Shown piece by piece: positions 44,624-52,112 of a stretch of DNA of 64,000 nt. Each line of letters starts with the position of its first letter. The stretch's first letter is position 1. The stretch lies in the NCBI GenBank assembly GCA_049889095.1, contig JBLJFK010000001.1; one strand, 5' to 3'. The notes under the pieces are model-generated. The model was not told where the DNA came from, ran no database searches, and worked only from the letters and a program-made list of their open reading frames with translations. This DNA is from Ewingella sp049889095. Lineage in GTDB: Bacteria; Pseudomonadota; Gammaproteobacteria; Enterobacterales; Enterobacteriaceae. A program made the position numbers and the translations under genes.

Positions 44624-45467
44624 TGAAAAACAGCTCTATGCACCGGTCGAATGGCTGGATTTTACCGGCGAATTTGAAGATATCCGTTATCACAAATCCG
44701 TGGATGGTATCGCCAAGATCACCATTAATCGCCCACAGGTACGCAACGCCTTCCGCCCGCTGACCGTGAAAGAGATGATCCGCGCGATGGACGATGCACG
44801 CCATGACGATAACATCGGCGTAATTGTCCTGACCGGCGAAGGCGATAAAGCCTTCTGCGCGGGCGGCGACCAGAAAGTACGCGGCGACTACGGCGGCTAT
44901 CAGGATGCCAGCGGAGTGCATCATCTCAACGTGCTCGACTTCCAGCGTCAGATTCGCACTTGCCCAAAACCGGTAGTGGCGATGGTGGCCGGTTATTCCA
45001 TTGGTGGTGGCCACGTTCTGCACATGATGTGTGACCTGACTATCGCTGCCGATAATGCCATTTTTGGTCAGACTGGCCCGAAAGTGGGGTCGTTCGACGG
45101 CGGCTGGGGGGCCTCTTATATGGCCCGCATCGTTGGCCAGAAAAAGGCCCGCGAAATCTGGTTCCTCTGCCGTCAGTATGATGCGGCTGCTGCACTGGAT
45201 ATGGGGCTGGTGAACAGCGTGGTTCCGCTGGCTGATCTGGAAAAAGAAACTGTGCGCTGGTGCCGTGAAATGCTGGAAAACAGCCCGATGGCGCTGCGTT
45301 GTCTGAAAGCGGCGCTCAATGCCGACTGCGACGGACAGGCAGGTTTACAGGAACTGGCCGGTAACGCCACCATGCTGTTCTATATGACCGAAGAAGGTCA
45401 GGAAGGCCGCAACGCGTTTAACGAAAAACGCCAGCCGGACTTCAGCAAATTCAAGCGTAACCCGTAA
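44610..45467 (+). CDS. menB: 1,4-dihydroxy-2-naphthoyl-CoA synthase MenB
   Basis: This 285-residue crotonase-fold enzyme, the same length as in E. coli, closes the naphthoquinone ring from o-succinylbenzoyl-CoA. Key regions are AFCAGGDQKVRGDYGGY (oxyanion loop), VAGYSIGGGHVLHMMCDLT and QTGPKVGSFDGGWGASYMAR with the catalytic Asp/Tyr area. The C-terminus ends PDFSKFKRNP. A GGAAG sequence precedes the ATG. menC starts inside its stop codon (TAATG). Confidence 0.97.
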   Translation: MIYPDEKQLYAPVEWLDFTGEFEDIRYHKSVDGIAKITINRPQVRNAFRPLTVKEMIRAMDDARHDDNIGVIVLTGEGDKAFCAGGDQKVRGDYGGYQDASGVHHLNVLDFQRQIRTCPKPVVAMVAGYSIGGGHVLHMMCDLTIAADNAIFGQTGPKVGSFDGGWGASYMARIVGQKKAREIWFLCRQYDAAAALDMGLVNSVVPLADLEKETVRWCREMLENSPMALRCLKAALNADCDGQAGLQELAGNATMLFYMTEEGQEGRNAFNEKRQPDFSKFKRNP

Positions 45468-46465
45468 TGCGCCGCGCCACGGTGTACCGGTACAGCCTGC
45501 CAATGGAGGCGGGCGTGGTGTTGCGAAATCAGAGGCTGAAATCCCGCGAGGGGCTGCTGGTGCAGCTGTGGCTGGATGATCAAACCGGCTGGGGTGAAAT
45601 AGCGCCGCTGCCGGGTTTTAGTCAGGAAAGTCTGGAACAAGCGCAGCAGGCTACCCAGCATGCGCTGGCGCAGTGGTTACAGGGAGCGTCGCTCAGTGCG
45701 GTCGCTTCAGCATTCAGCGCACTGCCGTCGGTGGCTTTTGGTCTAAGTATGGCCGATGCCGAACTGCGCAGGTTGTTGCCCGCTGAGGCAAATATTCGCA
45801 GCGCGCCGTTGTGTCATGGCGATCCCGACGAGCTGTATGCCCGTCTTGGCGCATTGCCCCGCGACGGTCATGGTGAGAAAGTGGCGAAAGTTAAAGTCGG
45901 GCTATATGAAGCGGTGGGGGATGGCCTGAACGTCACCATGCTGCTGGAAGCGCTGCCTGATTTACACCTGCGTCTGGATGCTAACCGCAGCTGGGCACCG
46001 GCTAAAGCGGCGGCCTTTGCCCGTTATGTGGCACCGGACCTGCGTTCACGTATCGCCTTTATTGAAGAACCTTGCACTACGCGCGAACAGTCGCTTGAGT
46101 TTGCCCGCGACACGGGGATTGCTATTGCATGGGATGAAAGCGTGCGCGAAAAAGGCTTTGAGGTGCATGCCGAACCGGGACTGGCAGCCATCATTATCAA
46201 GCCGACCTTAACCGGCAGCCTGACCCGTTGCCGTGAGCTGATTGCCCAGTCACACCGCGCGGGACTGGTGGCGGTGATCAGCTCCAGTATTGAATCCAGC
46301 CTGGGTCTGAATCAACTGGCACGCATGGCCGCATGGCTGACGCCGGACGCCGTGCCGGGTCTGGATACGTTGGATTTGATGCAGGCGCAGCTGGTCCGTC
46401 GCTGGCCTGACTCACCGCTGCCGCTGATAGCAGAAGATCAACTGGAGCCGATATGGCAGGCCTGA
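45467..46465 (+). CDS. menC: o-succinylbenzoate synthase MenC
   Basis: This 332-residue enolase-superfamily enzyme (E. coli 320) dehydrates SHCHC to o-succinylbenzoate. The catalytic lysines lie in KVAKVKVGLY (about residues 140-147) and IIIKPTLTGS (about 244). The metal ligands are in LRLDANRSW (Asp), FIEEPC (Glu) and AWDESVRE (Asp). It overlaps menB by one base and menE by 13. Confidence 0.95.
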   Translation: MRRATVYRYSLPMEAGVVLRNQRLKSREGLLVQLWLDDQTGWGEIAPLPGFSQESLEQAQQATQHALAQWLQGASLSAVASAFSALPSVAFGLSMADAELRRLLPAEANIRSAPLCHGDPDELYARLGALPRDGHGEKVAKVKVGLYEAVGDGLNVTMLLEALPDLHLRLDANRSWAPAKAAAFARYVAPDLRSRIAFIEEPCTTREQSLEFARDTGIAIAWDESVREKGFEVHAEPGLAAIIIKPTLTGSLTRCRELIAQSHRAGLVAVISSSIESSLGLNQLARMAAWLTPDAVPGLDTLDLMQAQLVRRWPDSPLPLIAEDQLEPIWQA

Positions 46466-47826
46466 ATAACTGGCCCTGGCGCGTATGGGCGGAACGAACG
46501 CCGTTCGCGATAGCGCTCAAATCACGCGGTATCGCATGGTGCTGGCGCGATTTACAACAGCGTATAGATTCGCTGGCGGCGGGGTTTATTCAGCAGGGCG
46601 TCAGTGAAGGAACTGGCGTGGTACTGCGTAGTAAAAATAGCGGTGATGCCTTACTGGTTTATCTGGCGTTGTTGCAAACCGGCGCCCGCTTATTGCCGCT
46701 CAATCCGCAGTTACCCGTTTCACTGTGCGCGGAACTGCTGCCGTCGCTGGATATCAGTTGTATTCTCGATCTCAACGATACGCCAGCTGAACTTAATCTG
46801 CCTGCGCTTGAACTTCGCTATGCCGGTTCCAGAGCGAATGCTGTCGCGTGGCAGCCGTCCCGTCTGGCAACGCTGACGCTCACCTCCGGTTCCAGTGGGT
46901 TGCCGAAAGCTGCCGCACACAGCGTACAGGCGCATCTCGCTAGTGCCGCCGGTGTACTCGGGTTCATTCCATTTTATCAGGGCGACAGTTGGCTGCTTTC
47001 TCTGCCACTGTTCCATGTTTCAGGACAAGGGATCATCTGGCGCTGGCTGAGTGCCGGTGCCTCGCTGGTGTTGGCTGACGGAGAATCAGTCGAGGCTGCG
47101 CTGGAAAATTGCAGCCATGCTTCGCTGGTGCCGACACAGCTCTGGCGTCTGCTACAGCAAACGCGGTTGCCGGAAAAATTGCAGGACGTTCTGCTCGGTG
47201 GCGCGTATATTCCGCCCGAACTGACCGAACAGGCTGAGCGTGTGGGTATCCGCTGCTGGTGTGGCTACGGCATGACGGAAACTGCCTCTACCGTGACGGC
47301 TAAACGTGCTGACGGTTCGCGGGGTGTCGGCCATGTGCTGCTTGGTAGAGAGGTAAGACTGCAAGATGACGAAGTGCTGATCCGCACGCCGAGCCTGGCG
47401 GCTGGTTACTGGAAGCACGGTGCGTTAAGGCCACTAACCGATGCTGACGGTTGGTTTCATACCCGCGACCGCGGTAAGTGGCAGGGCGATGAGCTGCATA
47501 TCGCTGGCAGACTGGATAATCTGTTTTTCAGCGCCGGTGAGGGGATTCAGCCGGAAGATATCGAGCGGGTATTACAGGCGCATCCGCAGGTGGAACGCGT
47601 TTTCGTGCTGCCGATGAACGATGATGAATTTGGTCAACGGCCGGTTGCACTGGTGGACGCTCATCCCGACGCAACCTTCGAGCATCTGGCTGAGTGGCTA
47701 CAGGGAAAACTGGCGCGCTACCAGCAACCGGTGCGTTACTACCGCTTGCCGCAGGATGTCGCGCAGGGCGGCATTAAGATCTCCCGCCAGCAATTAAAGC
47801 TATGGCTGGAAAAACAGCCGATTTGA
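46453..47826 (+). CDS. menE: o-succinylbenzoate-CoA ligase MenE
   Basis: This 457-residue adenylate-forming enzyme (E. coli 451) activates o-succinylbenzoate with ATP and CoA. The AMP-binding P-loop is TLTSGSSGLPKAAAH (about residues 138-152), with the second core motif CGYGMTETAS (about 270) and the hinge region HIAGRLDNLFFSAGEGIQPEDIE (Asp/Arg-Leu-Asp-Asn). The C-terminal Lys lies in GGIKISRQQL. Last gene of menFDHBCE. Confidence 0.95.
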   Translation: MAGLNNWPWRVWAERTPFAIALKSRGIAWCWRDLQQRIDSLAAGFIQQGVSEGTGVVLRSKNSGDALLVYLALLQTGARLLPLNPQLPVSLCAELLPSLDISCILDLNDTPAELNLPALELRYAGSRANAVAWQPSRLATLTLTSGSSGLPKAAAHSVQAHLASAAGVLGFIPFYQGDSWLLSLPLFHVSGQGIIWRWLSAGASLVLADGESVEAALENCSHASLVPTQLWRLLQQTRLPEKLQDVLLGGAYIPPELTEQAERVGIRCWCGYGMTETASTVTAKRADGSRGVGHVLLGREVRLQDDEVLIRTPSLAAGYWKHGALRPLTDADGWFHTRDRGKWQGDELHIAGRLDNLFFSAGEGIQPEDIERVLQAHPQVERVFVLPMNDDEFGQRPVALVDAHPDATFEHLAEWLQGKLARYQQPVRYYRLPQDVAQGGIKISRQQLKLWLEKQPI

Positions 47827-48047
47827 TCAGCCGTTGATGTAAAAAGAAGGGCTGCCATGTCTGCGCACATAGCCGCCTTTTGACGTCGTACAAGGATATT
47901 GCTTCCATCAAAATAATCTATAACGCTTACAATTTACCGTCTCCTAACGGATAAGTTTACGAGCCAAAAAGATGTTGCATGGAGGTAAATTGCTTTAGAC
48001 TCCGCAGGGAAGATTTACCGCCGCATAGCAATTATTTAGGAAAGATA

Positions 48048-48593
48048 ATGAAAAAATTACTTGTCGCTGGCGCTGCCGCCAGCCTGATGTTGGTTGCTGC
48101 CTCTGCCAGCGCCATCAGTGTCAACGGTGAAGTTGGTGAGCATTACACTCATCTGGGCGCAGGTTTTGGTACTACCTCGCCGGGTCTGGCGCTGACCGGC
48201 GACTGGACACATAACGATGACGACGGTGATGTTGCCGGCCTGGGCCTGGGCTATAACATCCCATTAGGTCCATTCATGGCGACCGTGGGTGGCAAAGGTC
48301 TGTACACCAATCCTAAAGATGGTGACGAAGGTTATGCTGCTGCTCTTGGCGGCGGTTTGCAGTTGCCAATCGCTAAATTGTTCACCCTCTACGGTGACTA
48401 CTACTATTCCCCAGATTCACTCTCAAGCGGCATCGGCAACTACAAAGAAGCTAATGCGGGCGTGCGTTTGACGGCCATTCCATTAGTGACCGTGAGCGTG
48501 GGTTACCGCTACATGGCGCTGGATGGTAAAGATGGAAATCGTGACAACGTGATCGCTGATGGTGCGTATCTTGGCGGCGCGATCAACTTCTAA
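48048..48593 (+). CDS. yfaZ: YfaZ family outer-membrane protein
   Basis: This 181-residue protein has a signal peptide (KK, hydrophobic core, ASASA cleavage site near residues 20-22) and a mature part of alternating hydrophobic beta-strands ending in Phe (GGAINF), as expected for a small outer-membrane beta-barrel. It shares WTHNDDDGDVAGLGLGYN, the conserved Gly/Tyr-rich core and RYMALDGKDGNRDN with E. coli YfaZ. Function unknown. AGGAAAG precedes the ATG at 48048. It is a single-gene unit followed by an ERIC element. Confidence 0.9.
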   Translation: MKKLLVAGAAASLMLVAASASAISVNGEVGEHYTHLGAGFGTTSPGLALTGDWTHNDDDGDVAGLGLGYNIPLGPFMATVGGKGLYTNPKDGDEGYAAALGGGLQLPIAKLFTLYGDYYYSPDSLSSGIGNYKEANAGVRLTAIPLVTVSVGYRYMALDGKDGNRDNVIADGAYLGGAINF

Positions 48594-48720
48594 TATCCCG
48601 GCATCTTTCACATTATAGGTGCGTTGGCTGCTCTTGCTCACCCCAGTCACTTACTGGAGTAAGCTCCTGAGGATTCCCTCGATTGCCGCCTTCCTCTAAT
48701 GCGAAATATTTTGGGATATA
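48594..48720 (+). repeat. ERIC element after yfaZ
   Basis: 127 bp directly after the yfaZ stop codon match ERIC in length and sequence: TATCCCG and GGGATA ends, GTGCGTTGGCTGC, CACCCCAGTCACTTACT and GTAAGCTCCTGAGGATTC. The conserved central palindrome is intact. Confidence 0.9.
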
Positions 48721-48736
48721 GCGAGATCCATTTTTT

Positions 48737-48763
48737 AAAGTCTGCTTAGCAGGCTTTTTTTTT
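48737..48763 (+). terminator. Terminator after yfaZ/ERIC
   Basis: AAAGTCTGC pairs with GCAGGCTTT (one G-T pair) around TTA, followed by a run of T residues. It probably terminates yfaZ after reading through the ERIC element. Confidence 0.8.
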
Positions 48764-48849
48764 CGTCTGTTCTATCACTTTGTGCCTATACGATTGTTTT
48801 TCGGCCGCAGCCTTTCTACAGTGAAGGGACAAAACAAGAGGAGAAAGCG

Positions 48850-50055
48850 ATGCTTAGGGTTGAGATGCTCAGTACCGGTGAAGAAGTTCTGCACGGTCAA
48901 ATAGTAGATTCCAACGCCGCCTGGCTGGCAAGTTATCTGTTTGATGAAGGATTGCCGATGACCAGCCGCGAAACGGTGGGCGACAGCCTGGAAGAGCTGG
49001 TCAGCGTGATGAGAGAGCGCAGTCACATCGCCGATGTGCTGATTGTGAATGGCGGGCTGGGGCCTACCAGCGATGATTTAAGCGCGCTGGCAGCGGCTAC
49101 CGCGTGCGGTGTCAGGCTGGTGGAAGATGCCGACTGGATCCGTACGATGGAGGCGTTCTTTGCCGGACGAGGTCGTCCGATGGCCGAGTCGAACCGTAAA
49201 CAGGCGCAAATTCCCGAAGGGGCCGAAGTACTGGACAACCCGGTCGGTACGGCCTGTGGATTCAGCATTACCCTCAACCGCTGCCAGATTTTCTTCACGC
49301 CCGGCGTGCCTTCTGAATTCAAAGTCATGGTGGAGCAGCAAATTGTTCCGCGTCTGCACAAAAAATTCCCGTCGCTCGAAGCACCGCTGTGTCTGCGCCT
49401 GACCACGTTTGGACGTGGCGAAAGTGATCTGGCCACGGATCTGGATGCCATGATTTTGCCGGAAGGCGTGACGATGGGTTACCGTTCTTCGTCGCCGATC
49501 ATTGAACTGAAAGTGACAGGGCCGCGTTCTCAGGAAGTTGCAATGCGTAAAGCCTTTGAGCGCGTACGTGAAGTGGCCGGTGAAAGCACTATTTTTGAAG
49601 GTTTCGGTAGCTTGCCGGACCGTCTTGCAGAACGTCTGCTCGCGCAAAATTTTCATCTGGCGATCAGTGAAAGTTTTACGGGCGGCCTGCTCAACTGGCG
49701 TCTGCAAAGCGCGGGTGTTCCGCTGGCTGACGGTGAACTCTTGCCACGCAGCGACGATGCCTCGCTGGAAAAATCTCTCGAACATTTATTAGCACGTGCG
49801 CAGACACTAGCCGACACCAGCGGCGCACAACTGGCGCTGGCCGTCGGGGCATTATCAGGCGATCAGCTCAGTCTGGCGCTACATACTCCATCAGGAACTT
49901 GCGGGTTAACGATCCGGTATAGTGCGACGCGGCACGGGTTGGCGTTGCGGCAGGAGACTATCGCGATGGTGGGGATGGATATGTTACGGCGGTATCTGAA
50001 CGGGTGGGATCCGGTGGCGGACTATCCGTGGTTAGAGACGGTTGCTAAGGCATAG
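48850..50055 (+). CDS. yfaY: CinA-like/PncC-like protein YfaY
   Basis: This 401-residue protein has the length of E. coli YfaY. The N-terminal molybdopterin-binding-like (COG1058) domain includes GEEVLHGQIVDSNAAWLA, VNGGLGPTSDD and FFTPGVPSEFKVM. The C-terminal part (about 260-400) is a CinA/PncC-type domain: SESFTGGLLNWRL corresponds to the active-site segment of PncC, but the following substrate loop is replaced by GELLPRSDDASLEK, so nicotinamide-nucleotide amidase activity is doubtful. In E. coli too this paralogue is regarded as lacking that activity. GAGGAGAAAG precedes the ATG. Confidence 0.92.
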   Translation: MLRVEMLSTGEEVLHGQIVDSNAAWLASYLFDEGLPMTSRETVGDSLEELVSVMRERSHIADVLIVNGGLGPTSDDLSALAAATACGVRLVEDADWIRTMEAFFAGRGRPMAESNRKQAQIPEGAEVLDNPVGTACGFSITLNRCQIFFTPGVPSEFKVMVEQQIVPRLHKKFPSLEAPLCLRLTTFGRGESDLATDLDAMILPEGVTMGYRSSSPIIELKVTGPRSQEVAMRKAFERVREVAGESTIFEGFGSLPDRLAERLLAQNFHLAISESFTGGLLNWRLQSAGVPLADGELLPRSDDASLEKSLEHLLARAQTLADTSGAQLALAVGALSGDQLSLALHTPSGTCGLTIRYSATRHGLALRQETIAMVGMDMLRRYLNGWDPVADYPWLETVAKA

Positions 50056-50085
50056 CGATCGGCTTTTTAATTTCAAATTCAAATT

Positions 50086-50606
50086 CAAGACCTTGGGTTG
50101 CCACCCAAACTGGCCTGAAAGGGCGCCTATCGCCGCGCCCCTTCAGAATCCCCGGCTCTTTTAAAAACAGCAGCTGCGCCGGTCACAATGGCCGTGTTTC
50201 AGGGGCCATAGCGATAGCCGCAAAATGTCATCGCTCCGCGATTCCCGGCTGCGGGCTTGAGCCAACGGTAAAGATGTTGTCTCGCCACCGACTTGCCGGT
50301 GACATTTTGAACGCGGCCGAGGCTTTCTTAAATTCAAAACCCAACCTGTATTTGTTTTTCAAAATGTTGAGGCCGCGTTCAAAACGACGTCGAATAAGAG
50401 GTGGAAAACCGCGAGTGTGTTTGCGCGGGTTGTAACCCGCAATGAGAGCACCGCGCAGCGGCGGAGTTTGCGGCTATAACGGAAGTGTCTGAAACACGGC
50501 CATCCCAACTTGCGTAGCTGCTGTTTTTAAAAACGCAGGAGATCCAAGAGGAGGCGCGTTTACGCCTCCTCTTGGGCGGGTTTGGGCGGCAGCTCAAGGT
50601 CTTGAT
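50086..50606. repeat. Large palindromic dispersed repeat, copy B
   Basis: This fills the gap between the convergent ends of yfaY and yfaE and holds no credible gene. It is inverted relative to copy A at 1-600. The two arms start with related modules (ACCTTGGGTTGCCACCC at 50090 and its counterpart near 50600) and share TTTAAAAACAGCAGCT near 50161 and its inverse near 50520-50535. Hairpins lie in both arms: 50115-50124 with 50137-50146 (one mismatch) and 50544-50556 with 50563-50575 (13 bp perfect). A third (GCGGGTTGTAACCCGC, about 50424-50439) is also in copy A. The element appears complete here, about 520 bp. Confidence 0.85.
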
Positions 50607-50655
50607 GTTGAATTTAAAGAGTTAAAGACTTAAGCGGAAAGTGGGCCGCAACCCA

Positions 50656-50916
50656 CTAAAACTCGACTTCAATGTCGCCAACCGGCAAACAACAGCATGG
50701 AAGGACGTCGCCTTCCGACATAAACGCCAACGGCTTCTCACTGTAAGTGACTTCTCCACTGACCAGCCGCATGCGGCACGACCCGCAATAACCTTCCCGA
50801 CATTGATACTCGACGTCTACGTCGTGATGTTCAAACACTTCCAGCAAATTTTGATGCCCGGCGAGGCAGGCAAGTCGCTGTCCAGTTGCTGAAAGGGTGA
50901 CTGTACGCTGGCACAT
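50656..50916 (-). CDS. yfaE: 2Fe-2S ferredoxin-like protein YfaE
   Basis: This 86-residue plant-type ferredoxin has the cluster motif CREGYCGSC and the distal Cys in LPCCC, as in E. coli YfaE (84 residues). It supplies electrons to regenerate and maintain the diferric-tyrosyl radical cofactor of NrdB. The ATG at 50916 overlaps the end of nrdB (stop at 50918-50920) and gives family length; a TTG at 50928 in the same frame is the alternative. No strong Shine-Dalgarno is seen, so translation is probably coupled to nrdB. Last gene of nrdA-nrdB-yfaE. Confidence 0.93.
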   Translation of the reverse strand: MCQRTVTLSATGQRLACLAGHQNLLEVFEHHDVDVEYQCREGYCGSCRMRLVSGEVTYSEKPLAFMSEGDVLPCCCLPVGDIEVEF

Positions 50917-50917
50917 T

Positions 50918-52048
50918 TTAGAACTCAAAATCGCTCAGGTCGCCGGCATTCATCTCTGAATCAATCTGACCGACCAGATAAGAGCTGACTTCTACTTCCT
51001 GCGGGGCGACCTGCACGTTGTCCGACACCAACCAGGCATTGATCCACGGGATCGGGTTAGTGCGGGTTTTAAACGGTGCGGTTAAGCCAACAGCCAGCAT
51101 GCGGATGTTAGTGATGTATTCCACGTACTGACACAGGATATCTTTGTTCAGACCAATCATTGAGCCGTCACGGAACAGATATTCTGCCCATTCCTTTTCC
51201 TGCTGCGCGGCCAGCACGAACAAGTCATGACACTCCTGTTCGCACTCTTTGGCGATCTCGGCCATTTCAGGGTCATCCTGGCCTGAACGTAACAGGTTCA
51301 GCGCGTGCTGAGTACCGGTCAGATGTAAGGCTTCATCGCGGGCGATCATTTTGATGATCTTCGCGTTGCCTTCCATCAATTCACGTTCTGCGAACGCAAA
51401 GGAGCAGGCAAAGCTGACGTAGAAGCGCACGGCCTCAAGGGCGTTCACGCTCATCAAGCAGATATAGAGTTTTTTCTTTAGCTCATGCAGATCAACGACG
51501 ACGGTTTTGCCATTAACCTGATGCGTACCGACACCCAGCAGATGGTAATAGCTGGTCATCTCAATCAGGGTGTCGTAGTAGCCGGAGATGTCTTTTGCGC
51601 GTTTGAGGATCTCTTCGTTGGTGACGATATCATCGAACACGACTGATGGGTCATTGACGATATTGCGGATGATGTGCGTATAAGAGCGCGAGTGAATAGT
51701 CTCTGAAAACGCCCAGGTTTCAACCCAGGTTTCCAGCTCTGGGATGGAGATCAGCGGCAGCAGTGCTACGTTCGGGCTGCGGCCCTGAATGGAGTCCAGT
51801 AATGTCTGATACTTCAGGTTGCTGAGGAAAATATGCTTTTCATGATCCGGCAGCGCCTGAAAGTCGATGCGGTCACGGGACACATCAATTTCTTCCGGAC
51901 GCCAGAAGAAGGAAAGCTGCTTTTCAATCAGTTTTTCGAATATTTCGTGTTTTTGCTGATCGAAACGTGCCACGTTGACAGACTGGCCGAAAAACATCGG
52001 TTCCAGCAGCTGGTTGTTCTTGTTCTGAGAGAAAGTGCTATAAGCCAT
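50918..52048 (-). CDS. nrdB: Class Ia ribonucleotide reductase beta subunit NrdB
   Basis: This 376-residue protein has the length of E. coli NrdB. The radical Tyr is Tyr123 (counting Met) in HSRSYTHIIRN. Di-iron ligands are the Asp/Glu in the segment near residue 85, FSETIHSRSYTH, the Glu of FAFAERELMEGN and the His of RDEALHLTGTQH. The C-terminal SYLVGQIDSE binds NrdA. The ATG at 52048 with GAGGA upstream gives family length; a start at 52063 would add five residues. 64 bp separate it from nrdA. Confidence 0.97.
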   Translation of the reverse strand: MAYSTFSQNKNNQLLEPMFFGQSVNVARFDQQKHEIFEKLIEKQLSFFWRPEEIDVSRDRIDFQALPDHEKHIFLSNLKYQTLLDSIQGRSPNVALLPLISIPELETWVETWAFSETIHSRSYTHIIRNIVNDPSVVFDDIVTNEEILKRAKDISGYYDTLIEMTSYYHLLGVGTHQVNGKTVVVDLHELKKKLYICLMSVNALEAVRFYVSFACSFAFAERELMEGNAKIIKMIARDEALHLTGTQHALNLLRSGQDDPEMAEIAKECEQECHDLFVLAAQQEKEWAEYLFRDGSMIGLNKDILCQYVEYITNIRMLAVGLTAPFKTRTNPIPWINAWLVSDNVQVAPQEVEVSSYLVGQIDSEMNAGDLSDFEF

Positions 52049-52062
52049 ATTGTCCTCGGACA

Positions 52063-52084
52063 AAAGCCCCTGTGAAGGGGCTTT
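52063..52084 (-). terminator. Hairpin between nrdA and nrdB
   Basis: AAAGCCCC pairs perfectly with GGGGCTTT around a 6-base loop, with TTTTG following in the nrd direction. It may attenuate or stabilise the nrdA mRNA within the operon. Confidence 0.6.
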
Positions 52085-52112
52085 ATATAAAATGATAAAT
52101 CAAAACAGATGA

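Noticed and set aside
49078..49785. 235-residue frame antisense to yfaY
   Set aside because: A shadow frame over a well-matched gene; no independent support.
50379..50597. 72-residue minus-strand frame in repeat copy B
   Set aside because: Its Arg/Ser-rich translation has no conserved domain and does not correspond to a shared frame in copy A.
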